Below are positions 41,981 to 51,336 of a DNA stretch of 64,000 bases, piece by piece. Position 1 is the first letter of the stretch. Each line of letters starts with the position of its first letter. The DNA is from Candidatus Gastranaerophilales bacterium (GTDB taxonomy: Bacteria; Cyanobacteriota; Vampirovibrionia; Gastranaerophilales; Gastranaerophilaceae): the NCBI GenBank assembly GCA_944322615.1, contig CALUPH010000005.1, positions 1-64,000 of the forward strand. The letters are read 5' to 3'. The notes under the pieces are model-generated. The model was not told where the DNA came from and did no database searches. It saw only the letters and a program-made list of their open reading frames with translations. Position numbers and translations under genes: made by a program.

Positions 41981-44397
41981 TGTTTAATAATTATCTTGAT
42001 AATGTTGATATAGAACAAATTAAGCGTGCTATTCAAGTTGAAGAAAAATATAAATATATAAACATTATGGGAAAAGAATCTGCTTTCTCCGGATTTATGA
42101 TAAAGCAATTAAAATTTATTTATAAACTTTCAGGAAAAAATCCTAAATGGCTTCCTGTTATTGAATCTTTTGAGTTTTATCCGCAAGAAAATATTTTTCA
42201 ACGAAAAAAAACAATTAATAGATTTATTACTATATTAAAAAAAGAAATGCAACTGGAAAAAGCAGTCGAAGAAGAAAAGTCAAAAGAAGCTGTTAAATCT
42301 ATTTTTGATGCTGATGTTGTTATGTTAAAGGGAGTTGGTCCAAAGTTTGGATATTTACTAAATAAACTTGGTATTTTTTCTATATATGATTTAATTAGTT
42401 ATTTCCCCAAAAAGTATATAGATTATTCCTCTCGTTGTTTAATAAAGTCATTGAAAGAAAATCAAAGTGTTACTATTTATGGAAAAATATCGGCCTTAAA
42501 GGCTTATACAACTAAGAAAAATTTAACTATAATTAAAGTTTCGGTTAGCGATGAATCCGGAACATTAGATTTAAATTTCTTTTATTCAAAAATTAATAAA
42601 TTCTCGATAGAAAGATACAAGTCGCAGTTTCCAAAAGGTGCTTCAATAATTGTTTCAGGAAGCGCTAAATTTGATAAATTTTCAGCAAAAATGACAATTG
42701 ATAAACCTCAGTTTCAAGTTTTAGGTGAGAATATTGCCCAAAATGATAACTTAAATCTGGCAAGAATTGTACCAGTTTATCCATTGGTAGAAAATCTTAA
42801 TATAAAAGCACTAAGAAAGGCGATACACAATGCTATAGAAGAATATAAACCTTCCATTGAGAATCTTGTTCCTAATGAATTTATAGAAAAATACTCTATG
42901 TATGATAGAAAAAAAGCAATTGAAGTAATTCATTTTCCGCCCGATAATTCACAGTTAGAAATTGCTCGATTTACGTTAGTGTATGAAGAGTTATTTTTAT
43001 TACAATTAAAAATGCTTTCCTTAAGAGATTTTACATCTAAATCATATAAAACTGTTGCCTTAAATATAAAAGATGATGGTTTGGTTCATACCTTTATAAA
43101 AAGTTTACCATTTGAATTAACTGATGGCCAAAAAAAGGCAGTAAATGAAATTTTAAATGATATTAACTCTGATAAGCCAATGCAAAGACTATTGCAAGGA
43201 GATGTGGGTAGCGGTAAAACGGTTGTTGCTTGTATTATGCTTTTGGCAGCGATTGAAAACGGTTTTCAAACAGCAATAATGGCCCCGACTGAAATATTAG
43301 CTCAACAGCATTTTAACAACTTTGTAAAATGGCTAACACCTTTGGGGTTAAATGTTGCTTTGTTTACTTCTTCTAATACAAAAAAACAAAGAGATAAACT
43401 TGAAAAAGATTTGAGAAACGGTCAAATCAATATCGCAGTCGGTACTCATTCTTTGATTCAAGATAATGTAGAATTTAATAACTTAGGTGCAATAGTAATT
43501 GATGAACAGCATCGTTTTGGTGTTAAACAAAGAAATATATTGAAAAATAAAGCAGAAGTACCTCAAATGCTTACAATGACAGCTACTCCAATACCAAGAA
43601 CATTAGCTCTTACTGTGCATGGTGATTTAGATTTAACAATTATAGATGAACTTCCAAAAGGTAGAAAACCAATAAAGACAGCGTTGTTAACTGCTTCTCA
43701 AAGGAAAAAAGCATATGAGTTAATTCGTGAAGAAATAAATAAAGGTCATCAAGCATATATTGTTTTTCCTTTAATTGATGAATCAGAAACATTGTCAGCG
43801 AAAGCGGCTACGAAAGAGGCTGAAAATCTTCAAAACGGTATTTTTTCTGATTTAAAAATTGGGCTTCTACACGGAAAAATGAAAACAGATGAAAAAGATA
43901 AAGTAATGTCTGATTTTAAGAATAAGGTTTTTGATATTTTGGTTTGTACAACTGTTGTTGAAGTAGGCGTTGATGTTCCTAATGCAACGGTAATAATGAT
44001 TGAAAATGCAGAAAGATTTGGACTATCTCAATTGCATCAATTAAGAGGCAGGGTTGGTAGAAATAGTCTTCAATCATATTGCATTTTGGTCTCTTCAACA
44101 AAAAATGAAGACACAATTAACAGATTAAATGTTTTAGTGCAAACAAATGATGGTTTCGTAATTGCAGAAAAAGATTTAGAAATCAGAGGTCCAGGAGAGT
44201 TCTTAGGTATAAGACAAAGTGGATTGGTTGAACTTCATCTGGCAGATTTAACAAAAGATTTATATATTCTAGAAATGGCAAGAAATGATGCAAAAGAATA
44301 TGTAAAATCTTGTGATAAAGAAAACTATCCAAATGCTTTAAAACAATATCTCAATTCTACTTTGAGCATGATTAATGAAATACCGACTGCCGATTAA
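41980..44397 (+). CDS. recG: ATP-dependent DNA helicase RecG
   Basis: RecG remodels stalled replication forks and branch-migrates Holliday junctions. After a 110-residue N-terminal extension (IEQIKRAIQVEEKYKYINIMG and downstream, a feature of cyanobacterial RecG), it has the wedge OB-fold domain (KSLKENQSVTIYGKISALK). Helicase motifs follow: I GDVGSGKT (about 406), II DEQH (about 508), TATPIPRT, VVEVGVDVPNA and QLRGRVGR, and the C-terminal RecG part (GPGEFLGIRQSG). Length 805. It is translationally coupled to the cyclase gene by a one-base overlap and ends 12 bp from the convergent GT39-like gene. Confidence 0.95.
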   Translation: MFNNYLDNVDIEQIKRAIQVEEKYKYINIMGKESAFSGFMIKQLKFIYKLSGKNPKWLPVIESFEFYPQENIFQRKKTINRFITILKKEMQLEKAVEEEKSKEAVKSIFDADVVMLKGVGPKFGYLLNKLGIFSIYDLISYFPKKYIDYSSRCLIKSLKENQSVTIYGKISALKAYTTKKNLTIIKVSVSDESGTLDLNFFYSKINKFSIERYKSQFPKGASIIVSGSAKFDKFSAKMTIDKPQFQVLGENIAQNDNLNLARIVPVYPLVENLNIKALRKAIHNAIEEYKPSIENLVPNEFIEKYSMYDRKKAIEVIHFPPDNSQLEIARFTLVYEELFLLQLKMLSLRDFTSKSYKTVALNIKDDGLVHTFIKSLPFELTDGQKKAVNEILNDINSDKPMQRLLQGDVGSGKTVVACIMLLAAIENGFQTAIMAPTEILAQQHFNNFVKWLTPLGLNVALFTSSNTKKQRDKLEKDLRNGQINIAVGTHSLIQDNVEFNNLGAIVIDEQHRFGVKQRNILKNKAEVPQMLTMTATPIPRTLALTVHGDLDLTIIDELPKGRKPIKTALLTASQRKKAYELIREEINKGHQAYIVFPLIDESETLSAKAATKEAENLQNGIFSDLKIGLLHGKMKTDEKDKVMSDFKNKVFDILVCTTVVEVGVDVPNATVIMIENAERFGLSQLHQLRGRVGRNSLQSYCILVSSTKNEDTINRLNVLVQTNDGFVIAEKDLEIRGPGEFLGIRQSGLVELHLADLTKDLYILEMARNDAKEYVKSCDKENYPNALKQYLNSTLSMINEIPTAD

Positions 44398-44409
44398 TAT
44401 AATATTTGT

Positions 44410-46101
44410 TTATATTTCTGTTTTTTCAAATACAAATAATGTCCAATCACCGGCTTGAGTGATGCTGTCAATTCTGTAATTGTCTTTAAATGCGTATAGA
44501 AGACTGTTTTTTAATGCAGAAAATGATAAAAATATAAATGGTGTCCTGTCATATTCTTTATTGTCGTTAACTATATTTTGTATTTTATCGTTCGATAGAA
44601 AAGACACTGTATTTAAAAAAATAATACCTATCCTATCTCCCTTTTTCATTTTTGAGTTAAAGTTTTCATTTACATATTTTATAATAATTTCATTAGGAAA
44701 TTCCTTAAAATAATTTCTATAAATTGTTTTTCCTTTGTTAATTGTTTCATAATAGTTATTATTGTTAAACATGAAATAATTAAAGTTAAATTTGTTTATT
44801 GAATAAAAATTATATCTTGTATTTCTGTTTAAGTATCTTTCAAATTTATCCTTATCGTAATATGTCAGTAAAACATAATCTTTGTTTTTAAGACGAGAGT
44901 TTTCCAGTAATTGTACAACGGCTAAATGTCCTTCACTTCTTGTTCTTTTCGGAGCTGAATCTGTTGAAGTTATTAAATAAAATATATTTAAAATTATAAA
45001 GATTGAAGTTAGAACTATTTTTATAGATTCTTTTTTGAAGGAACTTAAACCAAGAGCAAATATTAAAATTAAAATAGGGTAAATTTCACAACTGTATTTT
45101 GTTATAAGGATTATTTTCCCTAAAATGGATAGAATTATTAATGAGATGAAAAATAAAAATGCAGATATGAAATAATAATTAATAGTTGTATTCTTTTCTT
45201 TTAAACCTCTATATATACCAATTAATCCGATAATAGAAGGCAATATTGCAAATATGATAAATATATAATTGATATTTCCGTCTTTAAAAATATATGCCAA
45301 GATAGTATCTGGTACGTTTACTATATTTGTTTGTATTGGTGAAAAGTAATCTACAATGCAAAATAATATTTTTGAAATTGAAAAATTAGACCAAAACTGT
45401 GATAACGATTGTGAAAATGCAACTGTAAAAAGAAAAGGTAAAATAAGTAATACGACCAGTATAAATGGGGAAATGTATTTTAGTATTATTATTAAATTTT
45501 TAGTTTTTTCCTTAAAAAATTTATTTTCTTTATATAAAAGAATGAGTAAAGTCGTAATATTTATGAGAGAAAATATAATACCCAATGTATGCGTTGCACA
45601 AATTAAAGCATTTGCGCAAAAGAATATAATAAAATTAAACGCATTTTGTTTCTTTTCGAGTTTTATAAAAAATAACAAGGTTAGAGAGCAAAGAAGCATT
45701 AGCAAGCTGTATAATCTTACTTCTTGTGCAAAATAAATATGAAACGAACTAATAGCTGTCAAAAATGAGCATAATATACCAAGTTTTATGTTTTTAGCTT
45801 CTTTTCCCACAAAGAACATAGTAATAATTGTTAATAATGAAGGAACAACTGATGAAATTCTTAAAGAAATATCGCTGTCTTTAAATAGAAACATCCAAAT
45901 TTTTAAGTAAATATAATACAAAGGAGCATGACAGTTTCTGAACATTTCTGTAAGGAAATCTGTAAAATCTTTTTTTGAAGCTATAAACCAACTGACATAT
46001 TCGTCATTCCATAATCCTTCAGGTTTATCGATGAACCAAAGTCTAAATAAAAAAGCTATTAAAAAGATAATAAATAGTTTAAAAAAAGTATTGTTTTTCA
46101 T
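44410..46101 (-). CDS. Glycosyltransferase family 39 (ArnT/PMT-like) membrane protein
   Basis: A 563-residue integral membrane transferase. The first outer loop has WNDEYVSW (Asp33-Glu34), the acidic pair that acts as catalytic centre in ArnT and PMT enzymes using polyprenyl-linked sugars. PLYYIYLKIWM and HIYFAQEVRLYSLLMLL follow the family pattern. About 11 membrane segments end near residue 380 and a soluble periplasmic domain of about 180 residues closes the protein. It probably moves a lipid-linked sugar onto an envelope acceptor. The adjacent GT2 (46164, divergent) could supply the polyprenyl-sugar donor. Confidence 0.82.
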   Translation of the reverse strand: MKNNTFFKLFIIFLIAFLFRLWFIDKPEGLWNDEYVSWFIASKKDFTDFLTEMFRNCHAPLYYIYLKIWMFLFKDSDISLRISSVVPSLLTIITMFFVGKEAKNIKLGILCSFLTAISSFHIYFAQEVRLYSLLMLLCSLTLLFFIKLEKKQNAFNFIIFFCANALICATHTLGIIFSLINITTLLILLYKENKFFKEKTKNLIIILKYISPFILVVLLILPFLFTVAFSQSLSQFWSNFSISKILFCIVDYFSPIQTNIVNVPDTILAYIFKDGNINYIFIIFAILPSIIGLIGIYRGLKEKNTTINYYFISAFLFFISLIILSILGKIILITKYSCEIYPILILIFALGLSSFKKESIKIVLTSIFIILNIFYLITSTDSAPKRTRSEGHLAVVQLLENSRLKNKDYVLLTYYDKDKFERYLNRNTRYNFYSINKFNFNYFMFNNNNYYETINKGKTIYRNYFKEFPNEIIIKYVNENFNSKMKKGDRIGIIFLNTVSFLSNDKIQNIVNDNKEYDRTPFIFLSFSALKNSLLYAFKDNYRIDSITQAGDWTLFVFEKTEI

Positions 46102-46163
46102 TCTTATTTTATGTTTTCATGTATATTAATAAGATAATTTTATCATATATCTGTTTGGTGAGT

Positions 46164-47102
46164 ATGAAATTAATAATTCAAATACCTTGTTATAATGAAG
46201 AAGTTGCATTACCTGTGACATTGTCTCAATTGCCAAAGCATATAGATGGCATTGATGAAATTGAAGTTTTAATATCAGATGATGGAAGTACTGATAGAAC
46301 AATTGAAATAGCAAAGTCTTATGGGGTCAATCATATTGTAACATCAACACACCATAGAGGTTTAGCAAAAACATTTTTGGCAGGTATCCAATGTGCTATA
46401 GAAAGAGGTGCGGATATAATTGTTAATACTGATGCTGATAATCAGTATTGTGCTGATGATATAGAAAAACTTGTTAAGCCAATTCTTGAAAAAAAAGCAG
46501 ATATAGTAATTGGTGCAAGACCAATAAAACAAATAAAAGAATTTTCTCTATTCAAGAAGTTTTTACAATTCCTAGGTTCAAAGGTAGTTCGTTTATTAAG
46601 TTCTACAGCAACTGATGATGCTCCAAGTGGCTTTAGAGCATTTTCAAGAGATGCTGCATTATCTATCAATGTTTTTGATAATTATACTTATACAATTGAA
46701 ACTGTTATTCAGTCTAAAATAAAAGGTTTACACATTTTATCAGTACCAATCAGAGTTAATTCTTGTTATAGAAAATCAAGGCTTGTAAAAAATATTTTTA
46801 CTTATGTTCAAAAAAATTCATTTACAATTTTAAGAATGTTTATTATATATAGACCATTCAGATTTTTTGCTGCAATTGGTTCTTTTATCTCGTTTGTTGG
46901 TTTAATTTTGCTTTCCAGATTCTTATTTCTTTACTTTTTAGACCACGGTAACGGACACATACAATCATTGATTATTTCATCAATTTTAGTTATTACAGGC
47001 ATTCAGATTATAATTTTTGGTGTTTTGTCTGACTTATTGGCAATAAATAGAAAACTCATTGAAGATATACAGGTTCGAGTAAAAAAAATGGAAAACAAAT
47101 AG
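46164..47102 (+). CDS. Family 2 glycosyltransferase (polyprenyl-phosphate sugar synthase-like)
   Basis: A GT-A enzyme of about 312 residues. The nucleotide-sugar site is IPCYNEE at the start, DDGS (39-42) and NTDADNQY (DAD 90-92) for the metal. Two membrane segments at the C-terminus (FFAAIGSFISFVGLILL and SLIISSILVITGIQIIIFG) give the layout of dolichyl/undecaprenyl-phosphate mannose- or glucose-synthase-like enzymes (DPM1/GtrB). The frame opens at 46119, but the ATG at 46164 has GGTGAG upstream and begins the first strand. It is divergent from the GT39-like gene, a pairing that makes sense as donor maker and user. Confidence 0.88.
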   Translation: MKLIIQIPCYNEEVALPVTLSQLPKHIDGIDEIEVLISDDGSTDRTIEIAKSYGVNHIVTSTHHRGLAKTFLAGIQCAIERGADIIVNTDADNQYCADDIEKLVKPILEKKADIVIGARPIKQIKEFSLFKKFLQFLGSKVVRLLSSTATDDAPSGFRAFSRDAALSINVFDNYTYTIETVIQSKIKGLHILSVPIRVNSCYRKSRLVKNIFTYVQKNSFTILRMFIIYRPFRFFAAIGSFISFVGLILLSRFLFLYFLDHGNGHIQSLIISSILVITGIQIIIFGVLSDLLAINRKLIEDIQVRVKKMENK

Positions 47103-47107
47103 TCTTG

Positions 47108-47136
47108 TTGTACTGGAACATAGGCTAAGATAAAAT
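47108..47136 (+). promoter_or_regulatory. Promoter close to the tolC-like start
   Basis: TTGTAC (47108-47113), 17 bp, TAAAAT (47131-47136), then 9 bp to the ATG. The predicted mRNA would have only 0-3 nt of leader. Confidence 0.4.
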
Positions 47137-47145
47137 TTTATTAAA

Positions 47146-48642
47146 ATGAAACATAATCTTTCTATGAGGATTTTGTTTTCGATATTGTTTTTTTTCATTT
47201 TTCAACTTTCAGCACTTTCAAATGTTGCTGAGTATATAGACTCTTATACAAAATGCAGCGAAAATCAAAGTTATAAATCATTTTCTCAGATTATAAAAGG
47301 TGAAGCTTCTATTTCTGATATTGAAAAGCAGATGATATTAGATAAGGAAATATCAAATGAATTAAATTCCCCTTTTGTTTATACAGATTTGGAAGAATGT
47401 ATAAAAATTGCTTTGGATAAAAATTATGATATTCAAATTAGTGATGCAGGCAGACTTGAATCATATTGGTTAAATAAGAATGCTTATTTTCAATTACTTC
47501 CTGATGCATATTATGATTTTAATATAAGTAATTTAGGAGGTAGCTTTCTAGTTGGTGGTATTGTTGCAACTACAGTTCATGAAGTACCGATACAAAGTAT
47601 CTTTGGTGTAGAATGGTCTACAATAAATCAAGGTAAATATTTCTTTTATTTAGCACAGACAAAAAATTTATTAAAATCATCATCGGCTTCATTAGAATAT
47701 ACAAAGGACGAAATTTTGCTAAATACCGTTTTAGCATATTATGATTTATTAGGTATTAAGATGGAAATGGAAGTTCAGAAGGTTAATCGATATGATAGGT
47801 TGGAACAATTAAAATATACACAAGCAAGATTTGATGCGGGATTAGGTACTTTATATGATGTAAAAAGAGCACAAGCTGAATTTGCAGGAGCGCAACTTGA
47901 ATATACAACAACTATCAATTCATTAAGATTAGCACAAGCAAGTTTGGCTAATATATTAGGAATTGATGTTCTAACTGCAGTATATCCCTTTGAGTTTGAA
48001 GTTGATAGCAGAGAACTAATTGATCCAAATATAGATATAGAAGATTTATATAAATTTGCACTTGAAGCAAGAGAAGATATAAAAGCAAAAGAAGCTGAAA
48101 TTAATGCGTATAGAGCACAACGAAGTGCAAACTATACTGATATAGTGCCTGCTGTCACAGTTTCATATCAAAATGGTTATGTTGGTACAAAAAGAGCAGG
48201 CATGTATCCAAATAACAGAATCACATTAGATGTTAGAGCTTCGCTTGGAAAAAATATGCTTTTAGGTACTATTACGCAAATAAAAGCTGATTCTGCAGTT
48301 GTAAAACAGAAGAAATTGGAACTTATAAATCTAAAAAGAAAAGTTAAAGAAGATATCTTAAATTCTTATTATGATTCGTTGAATGCAATAAAAAAAATTG
48401 AAGCTTCTAAAGTTGAAGTTGAAACTGCCGATGTAAGTGTTGATTTATCCCTTGCAAATATGAAAGCTGGTGAAGCTACTTTTATTGATGTAATTTCTTC
48501 TCAAAATTTAAAAGTAAAAGCAAACATAAATTTAATAAAAAATATGATAGAATATAATAAGGCACAGACAAAATTATTATTTAATATTGGTCTAATATCA
48601 CCTAAAAATGTTTTAAAAGGATATAAAAGTAAGTTCTATTAG
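47146..48642 (+). CDS. TolC-family outer-membrane efflux protein
   Basis: A 498-residue exported protein. After a signal peptide (FSILFFFIFQLSALS) and a linker of about 60 residues, the two OEP repeats appear. The first begins LEECIKIALDKNYDIQI and contains LYDVKRAQAEFAGAQLEYTT; the second begins LEAREDIKAKEAEI and contains KKIEASKVEVETADVS. These form the trimeric outer-membrane channel with a periplasmic coiled-coil tunnel used by RND, ABC and type I systems. No adjacent inner-membrane pump is encoded, so it may serve several. Its presence supports a two-membrane envelope. No Shine-Dalgarno sequence is evident. Confidence 0.88.
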   Translation: MKHNLSMRILFSILFFFIFQLSALSNVAEYIDSYTKCSENQSYKSFSQIIKGEASISDIEKQMILDKEISNELNSPFVYTDLEECIKIALDKNYDIQISDAGRLESYWLNKNAYFQLLPDAYYDFNISNLGGSFLVGGIVATTVHEVPIQSIFGVEWSTINQGKYFFYLAQTKNLLKSSSASLEYTKDEILLNTVLAYYDLLGIKMEMEVQKVNRYDRLEQLKYTQARFDAGLGTLYDVKRAQAEFAGAQLEYTTTINSLRLAQASLANILGIDVLTAVYPFEFEVDSRELIDPNIDIEDLYKFALEAREDIKAKEAEINAYRAQRSANYTDIVPAVTVSYQNGYVGTKRAGMYPNNRITLDVRASLGKNMLLGTITQIKADSAVVKQKKLELINLKRKVKEDILNSYYDSLNAIKKIEASKVEVETADVSVDLSLANMKAGEATFIDVISSQNLKVKANINLIKNMIEYNKAQTKLLFNIGLISPKNVLKGYKSKFY

Positions 48643-48675
48643 TTGTGTTTAGTAGTTTTTTTGAAAAGAGATGCA

Positions 48676-49761
48676 ATGAATATTTTAAAAGAGATTGTGA
48701 ATAAAATTTTCTCAGTAAAAAAATCGAGTATGGAAAAAGAAATATTTCAGCAGTCAGATATAATATTTGAATTAATACGCAAGTACGTAAAAAAAGATTA
48801 TTCAATTAATATTGATGTTCCAGATAATGTTTCCAAAATAGCATTAATTGCAAGCGGGTCATCGTATCATAGTGCAACAATAGCTGCGAATTTTCTGAGA
48901 GAAAAAGTACATTGTGAAGCTCAGTCATATTATGCAAGCGAGGTTGCTCTTGCAGAAAGTTTTGATGTAGATAACTCTACTTTATATATTTTTATATCTC
49001 AATCCGGTGAAACTTCTGATACAAATAAGTCATTAGATAAAATAAAGACAAAAACAGATAAAACTCTTTCTGTAACAAATACAAAAAATTCAACTCTATA
49101 CAACAATACAAAATATAAGATTTTAACATATGCAGGTGTAGAAAAATCTATTGCATCTACAAAAGCAATGAGTGCTCAATTATATTGTTTGTTTTTAATA
49201 TCTGCAAAAATAATGCAACAAAAAGAACTTCCTGTTCGTTCTTTTGTAGAGGAATTGTTGTGTGTTCCAGAGTATATAAAAGAAACTTTTTCAAAACGGG
49301 AAGAAATCAAGCATTATTCAAAAATTTTGGCAAACTATGAAAATGCGGCAATTTTAGCTTCGGGGATGTTTTACCCTCTTGCTAAGGAAGGGGCTTTAAA
49401 AATAAAAGAAACTTCTTATATTAATACTACTGCATACCCTACCGGAGAGTTTTTGCATGGTCATATTGCTATATTAAATAAAAAATGTGCTGTTATTTCT
49501 ATTGTAAATAATCAGAACATTCAATTTACTTTGGATGTTTTGAATAAAATTACAAAAAATTATAAAACTGATTCTTTAATAATTTCTGCATTTCCGCTTC
49601 CAAATATTGGTAAAAATACTATTATTCCAGTTCAATCGTCAGTTGATGTAGATTTCTTATTTTCAGCATTGGTTGTATTGCAGTTGTTAGCGTTTGAAAC
49701 TGCTTCATTTTTGAATAGAAATATAGATAGACCTGATGGTCTGGAAAAAGTTGTAAAATAA
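48676..49761 (+). CDS. GlmS-like double-SIS isomerase/deaminase domain protein
   Basis: About 361 residues, consisting only of the sugar-isomerase half of glucosamine-6-phosphate synthase. Two SIS domains are seen: ASGSSYHSA and SQSGETSDT in the first, then KSIASTKAMSAQL, and ALKIKETSYI with TAYPTGEFLHG in the second, ending in DRPDGLEKVVK as GlmS does with its C-tail. The N-terminal glutamine amidotransferase is missing, so it more likely acts as an amino-sugar deaminase/isomerase (AgaS, FrlB or NagB-II type) than as GlmS. The start is the ATG at 48676, with AAAGAG upstream, not the earlier in-frame ATG at 48643. Confidence 0.85.
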   Translation: MNILKEIVNKIFSVKKSSMEKEIFQQSDIIFELIRKYVKKDYSINIDVPDNVSKIALIASGSSYHSATIAANFLREKVHCEAQSYYASEVALAESFDVDNSTLYIFISQSGETSDTNKSLDKIKTKTDKTLSVTNTKNSTLYNNTKYKILTYAGVEKSIASTKAMSAQLYCLFLISAKIMQQKELPVRSFVEELLCVPEYIKETFSKREEIKHYSKILANYENAAILASGMFYPLAKEGALKIKETSYINTTAYPTGEFLHGHIAILNKKCAVISIVNNQNIQFTLDVLNKITKNYKTDSLIISAFPLPNIGKNTIIPVQSSVDVDFLFSALVVLQLLAFETASFLNRNIDRPDGLEKVVK

Positions 49762-49836
49762 ATTTTAATTTCTGTAAATATTTTTGTTTTATATGTATAA
49801 AAAAATATTTATGGTTTTTATATTCTTGGGTTTTAT

Positions 49837-51336
49837 ATGCAAATAAATATAAATAAATTTCATTTTTTATATCCTAATACTGTAAATACAAACAGACAGT
49901 ATGGTTTGAAATACCCGAATTTGGCTCCATTAGCGCAAGATACAGTTTCTTTTTCAGGCAGAGGAAAATTAATTGCTGAAAGCATGATTGATGCACCTCC
50001 TGAAAGAACTTGCAGACAAGTTGAAATTAATGCAGAACCTGCAAGATTTTATTTGGAATCTGTTTTAAATGAATATTTAAAACCGTTAACTCAAGTTAAT
50101 TCTGATTCAAATCCCAAGGAATTCCCTATTTTAGAATGTACGACAAGAGTTAAGAAATCAACAAGTATAAGAGAAAAAGTTGTATCTAAGTATTCTAAAA
50201 TATATACTGCAGAAGCTGATGAGTTCTCTGAAAGAGTTGTTGATGAACTTTTGAAATACTTTAAATTGCGTGATGGAATTTCTCGTGATTCAGTTGTTCA
50301 AGAAGCAAAGAAAAATATAGCAAGTAAAGTTCCTCCTTATGAATTTGCTTCATATTATTTTTCTACAATAACTTCAGATTTTAAGGAAAAAAATTGTTTT
50401 AATTTTTCTGATTATTCAGAAGAAAAAATGAAACAAATTTTCGCACAAATAACTGATACTTTGGAAGAAGTACCAAAATCTCCGCATACCGATGGTTCAG
50501 TATATATAGAACCAACCTCAATAAAAGGTGTTAAACATTACGCAAATGATATAGTTGGCGCTAGAATCACTATGAAAGAATCTGATCCTGAATATACCGG
50601 GTTGGTTTTAGCTGCATTAAAACAAGCTGTAGATGATGGTCTTTTAAATATTACTTCTATAGAAAATAACTTACCCGATCCTAAAAAACTTCCTCAGGGT
50701 AAAGAAATATCTGATTATGCTTATGCAACAGATTCTCAACTTAGAAAACTTGCAAAAGCTGCCGATGCAAAACTTATTAGAAATAAATCAAAATCAGGTT
50801 ATCTTGCTATCCATATAAACGTAGATTTATCAAGTCCTTTGTTCTCTTGTTATAAAGGTGTTTTTGATGGTTATACAGGTGAAATACAGATTATTGGTTC
50901 AGATGTTGAACAATTAAAAGATGTTGAAGATTTATGTTATAAACTTAAAGATGATAAAAATGCTATTCGTTCCGAATATAAGCCATTTAAAACTCATTTT
51001 AAGACTTATTATAATGATGAAACTAAAGAGGCTTTTGAAGACTATACATATGCTTTGTATCTGGCTCAAAGAACGCTTCCGCCTAACTCTAAAAGAACAG
51101 ATTTCTTTCCATCTATTGAAGAACTTGGATTTGAAGGTAAAGTTCCTAAAGAACTTGATTTTAATTATTTAAGAAGATTAAAAGAAAAATGCGATTTTTC
51201 TGCTAAACTTGCTCAAAAACAAGAAGAGATGAAAAATGGTGATAAGAGTAGTCATTCGGAAACAATTAAAACTATAAAACATAATGGCAATATCAAAACA
51301 GTAAAAAGCCTTATATCTTATATAATAAGAGGTTAG
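49837..51336 (+). CDS. RelA/SpoT-type alarmone synthetase-like protein
   Basis: A 499-residue protein with a RelA/SpoT nucleotidyltransferase-like domain. Recognised in order: TRVKKSTSIREK (about 101-112), comparable to the R-x-K-S-x-x-S-I-x-x-K ATP-site motif; HYANDIVGARITM (about 236-248), with the metal-binding Asp; SGYLAIHINV (about 319-328), with the guanine-stacking Tyr; and GEIQIIGS (about 348-355), with the catalytic Glu. No HD hydrolase, TGS or ACT domain is attached. About 90 extra residues precede it, including a polar N-terminus ending in QDTVSFSG, and a C-terminal helical part follows. It may synthesise (p)ppGpp or (pp)pApp-like nucleotides, or be a toxSAS-type toxin. The ribosome binding site is weak (GGG). 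Confidence 0.7.
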   Translation: MQININKFHFLYPNTVNTNRQYGLKYPNLAPLAQDTVSFSGRGKLIAESMIDAPPERTCRQVEINAEPARFYLESVLNEYLKPLTQVNSDSNPKEFPILECTTRVKKSTSIREKVVSKYSKIYTAEADEFSERVVDELLKYFKLRDGISRDSVVQEAKKNIASKVPPYEFASYYFSTITSDFKEKNCFNFSDYSEEKMKQIFAQITDTLEEVPKSPHTDGSVYIEPTSIKGVKHYANDIVGARITMKESDPEYTGLVLAALKQAVDDGLLNITSIENNLPDPKKLPQGKEISDYAYATDSQLRKLAKAADAKLIRNKSKSGYLAIHINVDLSSPLFSCYKGVFDGYTGEIQIIGSDVEQLKDVEDLCYKLKDDKNAIRSEYKPFKTHFKTYYNDETKEAFEDYTYALYLAQRTLPPNSKRTDFFPSIEELGFEGKVPKELDFNYLRRLKEKCDFSAKLAQKQEEMKNGDKSSHSETIKTIKHNGNIKTVKSLISYIIRG

